Both the position numbers and the translations under genes were made by a program. From positions 62,001 to 126,000 of the forward strand of contig NZ_CADIKH010000001.1 in assembly GCF_902859855.1 (NCBI RefSeq): a stretch of 64,000 nucleotides of DNA, read 5' to 3'. The notes under the pieces are model-generated. The model ran no database searches, was not told the DNA's origin, and worked only from the letters and a program-made list of their open reading frames with translations. Positions 56,643 to 64,000 of this stretch are shown in pieces. The first letter of the stretch is position 1; each line of letters begins with the position of its first letter. The DNA is from Paraburkholderia humisilvae. Its GTDB lineage: Bacteria; Pseudomonadota; Gammaproteobacteria; Burkholderiales; Burkholderiaceae.

Positions 56643-57002
56643 TCACTTGCCATGCCGACATTCGTGGACACCTGACGTGGCTTCCAGCCTTGTACATATC
56701 GTCGTGAATTCGCTTTCCGTAGTCCGCGACAGTGCGATCTGTGCGTCGTCGAGCTCGGGGTCATCTTCCGATTGCTGGACGATGGCCGCCTGAAGACCTG
56801 AAAAGGCGTGCGCCGCTATTCTCGCAGTGTGCCTGGAAGTGCGGCACGCCATTCCCACCTTGGTCAGATTCATCGTGATCATCCCAGTCGTGTTCATCAC
56901 CTGTTTGGGGGATTCGGAACGTAGCTTGTCGTTTCGTATGATCGCGGGGAAGGTTTGCGAAAACGCGTGAAATAAAGTTTCTTCCACGACAACGCGGAGC
57001 AA
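56643..57002 (-). CDS. Hypothetical protein, doubtful
   Basis: An open frame of 119 codons without a strong ribosome site. The C-terminal ~85 residues (from MNTTGMITMNLTKVGMACRT) have a plausible helical stretch (HAFSGLQAAIVQQSEDDPEL, then DDAQIALSRTTESEF). No family was recognised. It lies in a stretch full of gene remnants and may itself be one. Confidence 0.25.
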   Translation of the reverse strand: MLRVVVEETLFHAFSQTFPAIIRNDKLRSESPKQVMNTTGMITMNLTKVGMACRTSRHTARIAAHAFSGLQAAIVQQSEDDPELDDAQIALSRTTESEFTTICTRLEATSGVHECRHGK

Positions 57003-57660
57003 GCAATGGCGACATCACCAATTGGCCAGGCCGGTTAACCCTACATTCCGGAACAGGTTCAACATCGCATCAAGCATTGCACACAAGTTCATGAACAGTT
57101 CATCGAACCCTGACGCAACCTGGCAATCTTCGAATGGACCTATAAGCAACCTTTTGGATCAGAACGAGCGTGCTCTGCTATCTGGATTAACGGGGCTGGA
57201 ATTTACTGCATTGCCAGCCAATCGGGTCCCTCTCCTGTCATAGCTCATGCGACACACTCTACGGAGCAGGACGCAGCACTAAGGAGCTTCAGTGAGTCTG
57301 CTTATAGAAACGCACGTGACGGCAGGGTGGCCATGGACAGTGCCGCTCTCGACTACTTGACCCGGCAACGCGAGGTTTTTGCGATAAACGCCATTGCGGC
57401 TTCGCCGCTTAATGGTCAACCGGCGTTTTTGGTCTATGGGCGGAGTCACCAATTCGCGAATCATTTCTCTGGCGAAGGAGCTCCTGCGCTTTTCCGGAAG
57501 GTGCGCTCCGAGGAGCTATCGCAATGAATCGTTGCCGACCGTACCGCAGCCATTAGCGTACCCTCGGGCAGCGGTTTCGGGCCTTGGTCGTCGCTGACGA
57601 CAAAGGCCGCCGTCCGCGTACCGCACCTTCCTTCGCCGTCCTCCGCAAGAGCGCTGGATG
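57003..57660. other. Relic-rich region without supported genes
   Basis: I see only short frames here. The interval 57530-57650 reads FRALVVADDKGRRPRTAPSF in one frame, which resembles a protein fragment but was not identified. Confidence 0.3.
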
Positions 57661-57662
57661 AG

Positions 57663-57722
57663 GGTCGGCCGGGATTCGTTTATATGCGAAGCTTCGCATA
57701 TAAACGAATCCCGGCCGACCCC
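57663..57722. repeat. Perfect 60-bp palindrome without spacer
   Basis: The left arm starts GGGTCGGCCGGGATTCG and ends in TTTATATGCGAAG; the right arm is its exact reverse complement, meeting at AAGCTT. No base is unpaired, so the site would form a 30-bp cruciform. No T-run follows, so it is not a typical terminator. It may be two identical element ends joined head to head, or the target of a tyrosine-type recombinase. The identity of the element is unknown. Confidence 0.85.
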
Positions 57723-57911
57723 CAAGTTGTGTCAAAAAACCGCCATTTAGTCGCTCAATCCTCGTGACGCTTGTGGGTCGACTTCTGCCCGACGCAGACC
57801 GATCAACGACGGCCCACTCCGCGGGCTCAACGTCGGACCGGGTTCGGCCAGGAGCAGCCAATCGATACTGATGCTCGAATCGTTGACAGTTTGACCAAGG
57901 AGGGATCTACG
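57723..57911. other. Short region after the palindrome
   Basis: No gene here. GTTGTGTCAAAAAACC (near 57726-57741) resembles the end sequence of the MITE-like element at 10507 over the GTGTCAAAA core only. Confidence 0.3.
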
Positions 57912-58013
57912 GTGTCATCGTCTTACGATGAGCAGTTCGTGCATCTGCGTACGATCGATCATGCAATCGAGACGTTGCGATATGGCCGGCCTCTGGCGCT
58001 TTCCTTAGAGTGA
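57912..58013 (+). CDS. Candidate very small protein
   Basis: A 33-codon frame with a GTG start preceded by AAGGAGGGATCTACG, the strongest ribosome-site match in this part of the window. It reads MSSSYDEQFVHLRTIDHAIE and ends TLRYGRPLALSLE. The start of a truncated larger gene is also possible. It lies 61 bases before the hydrolase gene in the same direction and might be a leader in its transcript. Confidence 0.4.
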   Translation: MSSSYDEQFVHLRTIDHAIETLRYGRPLALSLE

Positions 58014-58074
58014 GTGGCTCAATCAACTCAAGGCATTGGAATCGATGCCTCTCCGACCCAAGGAAGCCACGCAA

Positions 58075-58863
58075 ATGAAACGCCTCCTCGCCGCTCTGAT
58101 CGCCCAAGCCTTCGCTTTTAGTGCCAACGCGATGCCTGCGGAAAAGCCGCCTATCGTCCTCGTCCACGGAGCCTTTGAAAACGCGCAGGTATGGAGCCAC
58201 GTCACCGCCAGACTTCAAGCCGATGGCTACCACGTCGTCGCCGTCGATCTGCCCGGCCGCCCTGGCGCACCCGCGGCACCGGACAAAGTCAGCCTCGATC
58301 TCTACCGCGACACCGTCGTCACCGCGCTGGACAAATTCCACCGCCCGGCCGTCGTGGTCGGTCACAGCTTTGGGGGCATTGTCATCGCTGCCGCGGCAGA
58401 GAAGGTGCCTCAAAAAATCAAGACGCTGGTCTTCGTTGCGGCTTACCTGCCGCAAGACGGCGACTCGCTCGTGTCGATGGCGCAACACGACGCCGACGCG
58501 AAGATCGGCCCGCATCTGCAAATCGACAAGGAAAAGGGCATTGCGTCCATTGAATATTCGGCACGCGCCGACCTGTTTGCGAACGGCGGTCCCGAAAGCT
58601 TACGAAAGGCAATACCGGATCTGATTCTGGATGAGCCCCTTAGCCCGCTGGCCACCCCTGTGCATGTCACCGCCGCCCGGTTCGGCAAGGTCGATAAAGT
58701 CTATGTCCATACCGCAATCGACCAGGTGATCAGTCCGTCATTCCAGGCCAGAATGGTTGCCAGCACACCGGTGCGCAGCGAATACACATTGCAGACGGGA
58801 CACACGCCGTTCCTGACCGACCCGGACGGTCTGGCAAACGCGATCGAGTCCGCTGCAAGATAG
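58075..58863 (+). CDS. Secreted alpha/beta hydrolase
   Basis: A 262-residue protein with a signal peptide (MKRLLAALIAQAFAFSANAM). The core shows PPIVLVHGAFENAQVWSHVT (oxyanion region), the nucleophile elbow AVVVGHSFGGIVIAAAAEK (GHSFG), LVFVAAYLPQDGDSLVSMA, and the histidine in LQTGHTPFLTDPDGLANAI. It belongs to the MhpC-like/methylesterase group of alpha/beta hydrolases. The ATG at 58075 has an AAGGA element upstream. It is convergent with the AraC gene at 58945. The substrate is unknown. Confidence 0.9.
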   Translation: MKRLLAALIAQAFAFSANAMPAEKPPIVLVHGAFENAQVWSHVTARLQADGYHVVAVDLPGRPGAPAAPDKVSLDLYRDTVVTALDKFHRPAVVVGHSFGGIVIAAAAEKVPQKIKTLVFVAAYLPQDGDSLVSMAQHDADAKIGPHLQIDKEKGIASIEYSARADLFANGGPESLRKAIPDLILDEPLSPLATPVHVTAARFGKVDKVYVHTAIDQVISPSFQARMVASTPVRSEYTLQTGHTPFLTDPDGLANAIESAAR

Positions 58864-58944
58864 GGATTCCGACGTTCATGAATTGCAAGCGAGGCGATCA
58901 CGTTGCCTCGCCTTCGCGTCCTGGCTCACGCGCACCGCATCGGG

Positions 58945-59916
58945 TCACAGCATTTCCGAACTTCGCGCGCGAAAGATTCCACCTTGCGACATACGATGGG
59001 CGTTACTTGGCGGATAGCCAAACTGCGCCTTGAAGGCCCGGCTAAAAGCAGCTTCAGACGCGTAGCCAGCGCCATAGGCAACATCTGTCACTTTAAGCGT
59101 ACCCATGCGTAAGAGGTCGGCCGCGATCGTCAATCGCCAGCGCGTCAAATACCGCAACGGCGGCACGCCGACCACCGCGGTAAAGCGATCCGAAAACATC
59201 GAACGCGACATCATCGCGGTATCCGCGAGCGACTGTACCGTCCACGCGCGGTCTGGTGCCTGGTGCATCGCGTTCAACGCCCGCCCAATGCGCTCGTCTG
59301 TCAATCCGGACAACCAGCCGGCCCGGCTGCCTTGTCTGCTGACCCACATGCGCAGTGTCCGGATAACGAGCAGATCAATGAGCCGCGAGATCATCAACGA
59401 TGCTCCGGGGCTTACAGCACGTGACTCGACCTCGAGGAAGTGCGAGATCGCGGCGAGCCAGGGTGGCTCCATCGATTTGTCACAGGTCAGATGGATGAGC
59501 CCGGGAAGCCCCGTGAGCAAAGATCGCAATGGCGCTCCATCAAAATAGAATCCGCCCGCAAGAAAGGATCCTGCGACACCCTCCTCAGCCGCCCATCTAA
59601 AAGTCTGCGCTTCCCTTTGCGAAGCGGAAGAGACATCGGCTTCGAAACACTTCGGCGCTTTGACCTTCGGGTTGCCGCTGATCGTATGTCCGTCTGCACG
59701 CGGCAAAAGAACGAAGTCGCCAGGTCGCAACAGCACGGGTTGGCCATCGCGTTGCGAAACCGACAGTTCTCCCGTGCGCAGATGCAGAAAAGTGGCTGGC
59801 CCCGGCGGAAAAGTCACTGCGGCCTGGGTGCCCAACTCCCCGTGGAACACGTGGTCACCACGCAGGCGAACGAGCTTGAGAACCTGGGACAAAACATCGG
59901 GGTGTTCAGACAGCAT
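58945..59916 (-). CDS. AraC-family regulator with cupin sensor domain
   Basis: A 323-residue regulator of the AraC_binding/Cupin_6 type. The N-terminal cupin reads TFLHLRTGELSVSQRDGQPV, then LLRPGDFVLLPRADGHTI. The C-terminal double HTH is VQSLADTAMMSRSMFSDRFTA, then VTDVAYGAGYASEAAFSRAF with KAQFGYPPSNAHR. The ATG at 59916 is preferred over GTG 59925 because GGAGG lies 8 bases before it. It is divergent from a paralogue at 60288 and may control the hydrolase gene at 58075 or itself. Confidence 0.93.
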   Translation of the reverse strand: MLSEHPDVLSQVLKLVRLRGDHVFHGELGTQAAVTFPPGPATFLHLRTGELSVSQRDGQPVLLRPGDFVLLPRADGHTISGNPKVKAPKCFEADVSSASQREAQTFRWAAEEGVAGSFLAGGFYFDGAPLRSLLTGLPGLIHLTCDKSMEPPWLAAISHFLEVESRAVSPGASLMISRLIDLLVIRTLRMWVSRQGSRAGWLSGLTDERIGRALNAMHQAPDRAWTVQSLADTAMMSRSMFSDRFTAVVGVPPLRYLTRWRLTIAADLLRMGTLKVTDVAYGAGYASEAAFSRAFKAQFGYPPSNAHRMSQGGIFRARSSEML

Positions 59917-60287
59917 CGGTTGCACCTCCCGTGACTTGAATCCTGGAGAGCATTCGTTCTCCCAAACACATCAACCTATCCTGACAGATCGGCACCCGCA
60001 GTCAAAGTACATAGTCTACCCGGCCACGATCGCGGCGCAGCGGGCCTCCTGCGTTCGGTGCACAGATCGTACGATGGATCATGTGAACTGGACGCCGCGA
60101 TATGGTCGGTCACCCATTCCTTCTTTACAGTGAATAGCCAACCCGCATCGATCGTCGATGAGGGAAGTTCGCTCCAGTGAATCTTCGTTTAAATCTCCAT
60201 GTTCGAATACTTCACGACACCACCGGCGACACGCTTCGCCACAACACTCACGCCGTCCCAAACTGTCGTCCAACCTTATCTGTCGAC
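59917..60287. promoter_or_regulatory. Shared upstream region of two divergent AraC-type genes
   Basis: These 371 bases carry both promoters of the paralogous pair. No operator or repeat was assigned by eye. Confidence 0.45.
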
Positions 60288-61346
60288 ATGCCAATGCAGC
60301 AACGCTTGCCATTAGGGCATGGTGACGCGTTGTCACAGTTGCTGAAGCTGATTCGGCCTTGTGGCGATACCGTCTTTCGCGGCGAGTTGAAGACGCATAC
60401 GGAATTGGCCTTTCCGTCCGGTCCTGCCGGTTTTCTTCATTTACTGGAAGGTGAAGCCTCGGTCTCTCAACACAATGGCCAATCTGTATTGTTGCGACAA
60501 GGGGATTTGGTGCTTCTGCTCGATACGAACGGTTATACGCTGCGAGATCAAACGGGTGTTGATACTTGCGGATACCTCCGTGCAGAGGGGGCATCTGTCA
60601 TTCGACAAGGCGGGCAAGCGATCAGAAGGGCTACGAATCATGACATCGCGGCATGCTTTCTCGCGGGCGCGTTCCACTTCGATGGCCGCCCTCTACGATC
60701 GTTGTTGTCGGGCCTTCCGGGACTCATCCATCTGAAATGCGACAGCGGCAAAATGCGACCATGGTTGGCAACGCTATCGCAATTACTGAACGAGGAATCG
60801 AGTCATATCGGCCCGGGGTCATCGTTCACGATTCCCCGTCTCATTGAGTTGCTTGTCATTCGCGCGTTACGCACCTGGTCCTGTAGTCAAGGCGACCGGC
60901 TCGGATGGGTGCGCGGGCTCAGCGACGAACGTATCGGACGAACCCTGAACGCAATGCACCTGGATGCCGGCCGAGCATGGACGGTGGAATCACTCGCGGA
61001 AATTGCAGCAATGTCCCGATCGGTCTTCTCACGTCGCTTTACCTCAGTGTTAGGGATACCACCGCTGCGCTATTTGACCAAATGGCGTTTGAGTATCGCA
61101 GCCGGCTTGCTACGTACCGGGACGTCAAAGGTTATCGAAATCGCACACAACGCAGGCTATAGCTCGGAAGCAGCCTTTAGTCGTGCATTCAAAGCACAGT
61201 TCGGATATCCGCCTCGCGAGACTCGTCGCATCGCGCAGGCCGTGACATTCAGGGCGACAACGCTTGATACGCGATCTTCAGAAGGCGCAGCTTTCACACC
61301 CGACTCGTACGTCTCAACATCCGACAAGGAGCAGGTCGATCGATAA
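60288..61346 (+). CDS. AraC-family regulator with cupin sensor domain, paralogue of 58945-59916
   Basis: A 352-residue regulator sharing most motifs with its divergent neighbour: DALSQLLKLIRPCGDTVFRG, GFLHLLEGEASVSQHNGQSV, LLSGLPGLIHLKCDSG, and the HTH pair VESLAEIAAMSRSVFSRRFTS / VIEIAHNAGYSSEAAFSRAFKA with QFGYPPRETRR. The C-terminal ~35 residues have no counterpart and run to the edge of the duplicated lysE segment. This tail may be acquired sequence. The start is unclear: ATG 60288 or 60294, neither with a strong ribosome site; an upstream in-frame ATG at 60177 is also possible. Confidence 0.88.
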   Translation: MPMQQRLPLGHGDALSQLLKLIRPCGDTVFRGELKTHTELAFPSGPAGFLHLLEGEASVSQHNGQSVLLRQGDLVLLLDTNGYTLRDQTGVDTCGYLRAEGASVIRQGGQAIRRATNHDIAACFLAGAFHFDGRPLRSLLSGLPGLIHLKCDSGKMRPWLATLSQLLNEESSHIGPGSSFTIPRLIELLVIRALRTWSCSQGDRLGWVRGLSDERIGRTLNAMHLDAGRAWTVESLAEIAAMSRSVFSRRFTSVLGIPPLRYLTKWRLSIAAGLLRTGTSKVIEIAHNAGYSSEAAFSRAFKAQFGYPPRETRRIAQAVTFRATTLDTRSSEGAAFTPDSYVSTSDKEQVDR

Positions 61347-61415
61347 CGGTGACAACCAACGCGACAGGGGCATACCGCCGGCTCGCCGCGTTGGGGAACA
61401 AAAGCATACGAATTG

Positions 61416-61640
61416 GTGCAAGGACGAACAGCGCCATCTTCGGATTGAGCAGATTGGTTAGCAGCCCCTATCTGAAGATCTTTTGAGCAGCAAGCCGAGC
61501 TTCGCCCGGTGCCGGTGCCGTCGGAAGGCGTCTCCTTTGTGTGGCACAAAAGGGACCTCAGTTTAATGAGCGCGCTCCATGGGGTCATTTTCGAACGACG
61601 GCGTCCGGTGGCGTCGTACGTCATCAGCCAGCGAACCATT
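61416..61640 (-). pseudogene. Internally deleted second copy of the lysE-type gene region
   Basis: 61416-61527 is nearly identical to 44018-44129 (inside the LysE-type gene), and 61528 to about 61640 matches 44421 to about 44541 (its upstream region). The 291 bases between, which include the start codon and first ~96 codons, are missing. The copy has several base differences in the upstream half. It cannot encode an exporter. It abuts the end of kdpB at a point just after what looks like the ribosome site of the missing kdpC. Confidence 0.88.
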
Positions 61641-61675
61641 ACCCGGCAAGCCTCCTTTGCACACACCAGCCGCGA

Positions 61676-63823
61676 TCATGCCCACCCCATCGCGGTCATC
61701 ACCATATCGATCAGCTTGATGAACGGGAACGGCAACGCGATACCACCGAGACCATAAATCAGCAGGTTGCGACGCAACAATGCCGCCGCGCCGATCGGGC
61801 GGTATCGCACGCCCCTCAGCGCGAGCGGGATCAGGAACACGATGATGAGCGCGTTGAAGATCACCGCCGACAGAATCGCGGAGGTCGGCGAGGTCAAATG
61901 CATCACGTTGAACACGCGCAGTTGCGGATACGTCGACGCGAACGCGGCCGGAATGATCGCGAAGTACTTGGCGACGTCGTTGGCAATTGACAGCGTCGTC
62001 AGCGAGCCGCGCGTCATCAGCATCTGCTTGCCGATCTCGACAATCTCGATCAGCTTGGTCGGGTTCGAGTCGAGGTCCACCATGTTGCCCGCTTCCTTCG
62101 CGGCCTGCGTACCCGTGTTCATCGCCACGGCCACGTCAGCTTGCGCGAGTGCCGGCGCATCGTTGATACCGTCGCCCGTCATCGCGACATACCGGCCTTC
62201 GGCCTGATGCGAGCGGATTAACGCCAGCTTGGCTTCCGGCGTCGCTTCGGCAACGAAATCGTCAACGCCCGCTTCGGCGGCAATCGCCGCCGCCGTCAAG
62301 CGGTTGTCGCCGGTCACCATCACCGTCCTGATGCCCATCCGCCGAAGCTCGGCAAAGCGCTCCTTGATGCCGGCCTTGACGATATCCTTCAGCTCGATCA
62401 CGCCGAGCACGCTCGCGGCGCCCTGCTCCACACCCTGTGCACCCTGCTTCTCCGCCACGACCAGAGGCGTGCTGCCGCGGCGAGCGACGGTGTCGACCGC
62501 GTTTTGCACTTCCTGTGGAAAGTGACCGCCGCCTTCTTCGACGTAGCGGCGCACCGCGTCGGCCGCGCCCTTGCGGATCTCACGGTTCGGCAGATCGACG
62601 CCACTCATGCGAGTCTGCGCGGTGAACCGGAGGAACTGGCTGTGCAGCGAACTCACGTCGCGTTCACGGACGTTGAAGCGCCGCTTGGCCAGCGCGACGA
62701 TGCTGCGTCCCTCAGGCGTTTCGTCGGCCAGCGATGCAAGCTGCGCCGCGTCCGCGAGGAACTCCTCCGTCACGCCAGGTGCCGGCACGAACATGGAAGC
62801 CTGGCGATTGCCGAGCGTGATCGTGCCGGTCTTGTCCAGCAGTAGCACGTCGACGTCGCCGGCCGCTTCGATGGCACGGCCCGAGGTGGCGATCACGTTG
62901 ACCTGCATCATGCGGCTCATGCCGGCCACGCCGATAGCCGACAGCAGACCACCGATCGTCGTCGGGATCAGACACACGAGCAATGAAACGAGCGCCGTTA
63001 TCATCACGACATGACCCAGCTTCATCGTCTCAACCGCAAAGATCGAGAACGGCACCAGCGTCGCGGTCGAGAACATCAGCACGAGCGAGAGCGCCACGAG
63101 CAGAATCGTCAACGCGATCTCGTTCGGCGTCTTCTGGCGCTTGGCGCCTTCGACCATCGCGATCATCCGGTCAAGAAACGCTTCGCCCGGATTCACGGAG
63201 ACGCGTACGACAATCCAGTCGGACAGCACGCGTGTGCCCCCGGTGACGGACGAGAAGTCGTCACCCGATTCGCGGATAACCGGTGCGGATTCGCCGGTGA
63301 TCGCCGATTCGTCGACCGATGCAACGCCGTCGATCACCTCGCCGTCGGCGGGGATCGTGTCGCCAGCCTCGACAAGCACGACGTCGCCTTTGCGCAGATC
63401 CGCCGACGTCACGATGCGGATCGGCGACTTCGGATGCGGCTCGTTGAGCTTCTTGGCCATCACACTTTGCTTGGTATTCCTTAGCGACTCGGCCTGCGCT
63501 TTCGAACGCCCTTCGGCGAGCGCTTCCGCGAAGTTCGCGAAGAGCACCGTAAACCAGAGCCACAAAGAGACCGCGAGAATGAATCCTGCCGGCGCTTCGG
63601 CTTGGCCCAGCAGCGCGGCAACCCATAGAATGGTCGTCAGGATGCTGCCCAGATAGACGCAGAACATCACCGGATTACGAAACTGCGTACCCGGGCCGAG
63701 CTTCCTGAACGCCTCGACGATGGCCGATTTCACGAGCGCAGGATCGAACATCGAGCGTGCGGCGCTACGTGCTTGCCCCGGATTGTCGCGACTATGAACG
63801 GGCGATTGATTGTCAGTTTTCAT
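61676..63823 (-). CDS. kdpB: Potassium-transporting ATPase, ATP-binding subunit KdpB
   Basis: A 715-residue P-type ATPase subunit, complete by length and motifs. It shows [20 protein letters not shown] (actuator domain), the phosphorylated aspartate in [39 protein letters not shown] and [20 protein letters not shown]. It couples ATP hydrolysis to K+ uptake through KdpA, stabilised by KdpC. Here kdpA survives only as a frameshifted remnant upstream and kdpC is absent downstream. The protein may be intact but is unlikely to work alone unless another kdp copy exists. Confidence 0.95.
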   Translation of the reverse strand: MKTDNQSPVHSRDNPGQARSAARSMFDPALVKSAIVEAFRKLGPGTQFRNPVMFCVYLGSILTTILWVAALLGQAEAPAGFILAVSLWLWFTVLFANFAEALAEGRSKAQAESLRNTKQSVMAKKLNEPHPKSPIRIVTSADLRKGDVVLVEAGDTIPADGEVIDGVASVDESAITGESAPVIRESGDDFSSVTGGTRVLSDWIVVRVSVNPGEAFLDRMIAMVEGAKRQKTPNEIALTILLVALSLVLMFSTATLVPFSIFAVETMKLGHVVMITALVSLLVCLIPTTIGGLLSAIGVAGMSRMMQVNVIATSGRAIEAAGDVDVLLLDKTGTITLGNRQASMFVPAPGVTEEFLADAAQLASLADETPEGRSIVALAKRRFNVRERDVSSLHSQFLRFTAQTRMSGVDLPNREIRKGAADAVRRYVEEGGGHFPQEVQNAVDTVARRGSTPLVVAEKQGAQGVEQGAASVLGVIELKDIVKAGIKERFAELRRMGIRTVMVTGDNRLTAAAIAAEAGVDDFVAEATPEAKLALIRSHQAEGRYVAMTGDGINDAPALAQADVAVAMNTGTQAAKEAGNMVDLDSNPTKLIEIVEIGKQMLMTRGSLTTLSIANDVAKYFAIIPAAFASTYPQLRVFNVMHLTSPTSAILSAVIFNALIIVFLIPLALRGVRYRPIGAAALLRRNLLIYGLGGIALPFPFIKLIDMVMTAMGWA

Positions 63824-63835
63824 ATTTTCCCCACA

Positions 63836-64000
63836 TCAGTGACCCGAAAACATCATTCGATGCCCGGCCACCGGACCCAACGCAAACGCAGGCGCGCAGG
63901 TCGGCGCGCGCGATTGCTAGCACCGGCACGATGGTGCCGAAGCGTCAGACAAGCGGGTTCGATTTCAAGTCGATGCCGGCACCACAGCGGTATGGTTAAG
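63836..64000 (-). pseudogene. Remnant of the 3-prime end of kdpA
   Basis: Just upstream of kdpB on the minus strand, one frame reads RFGTIVPVLAIA, typical of the KdpA segment before its last loop, and another reads AFALGPVAGHRMMFSGH then stop, the KdpA C terminus. The two pieces lie in different frames and the loop and helix that should separate them are missing. An in-frame TGA also precedes the first piece. kdpA is therefore deleted and frameshifted here. The remnant runs to the window edge, so any further part cannot be seen. Confidence 0.75.

Noticed and set aside
57663..57722. Transcription terminator
   Set aside because: The palindrome has no loop and no T-run on either side, and no gene ends close to it.
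57726..57741. GTGTCAAAA match to the end of the MITE-like element at 10507
   Set aside because: Only about nine bases are shared and no partner end lies nearby.

Overview
The window is GC-rich DNA from a beta-proteobacterium of the Burkholderia / Paraburkholderia / Caballeronia group. The main evidence is a glucose block (four-gene sugar ABC transporter, zwf, pgl and a fused glucokinase/RpiR regulator), the hemL-ribD-ribE block, and many AraC- and LysR-type regulators. No rRNA, tRNA, CRISPR array or intact insertion sequence was found. All identifications come from reading the sequence; no database search was possible.

Layout. 0-5 kb: an AraC regulator, a small secreted protein, an unknown ORF and a divergent NmrA-like reductase/LysR pair. 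5-11.4 kb: mostly unrecognised genes (a two-gene operon encoding 597- and 108-residue proteins, a gene interrupted by an in-frame TGA, a 185-residue protein), a flavin-dependent monooxygenase and a small MITE-like element. 11.7-21.5 kb: an RND efflux permease with no adaptor gene beside it, an Lrp regulator, a benzoylformate-decarboxylase-like enzyme, a second AraC regulator and a coniferyl-type aldehyde dehydrogenase; together these suggest aromatic 2-oxo-acid or aldehyde metabolism. 21.5-26 kb: gene relics, a lipoprotein with coiled coil and C-terminal membrane helices, a small soluble protein, an Smr-domain protein and a TRIC-type channel.

26-41.8 kb is the conserved housekeeping part. The sugar ABC operon (minus strand) and zwf-pgl-glk/rpiR (plus strand) diverge from a 508-base region. 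That region holds a perfect 19-base palindrome matching the HexR operator, lying over the predicted zwf promoter. This suggests that the RpiR half of the fused glucokinase regulates its own operon. A hydrolase, a Bcr/CflA-type exporter, an EVE-like protein, hemL, ribD and ribE follow.

41.8-64 kb is accessory and rearranged: a LysE exporter/racemase/VOC cluster, a PHA-depolymerase-like enzyme, a GMC oxidoreductase with divergent AraC regulator, an orphan MreB, a DMSP-lyase-like cupin, a SYLF protein, a radical SAM enzyme and a divergent pair of paralogous AraC regulators. Decay is widespread: fragments of an AraC regulator, an isochorismatase and an SDR; a 60-base perfect palindrome; a second, internally deleted copy of the lysE region; and a broken kdp operon in which full-length kdpB lies between a frameshifted kdpA remnant and a missing kdpC.
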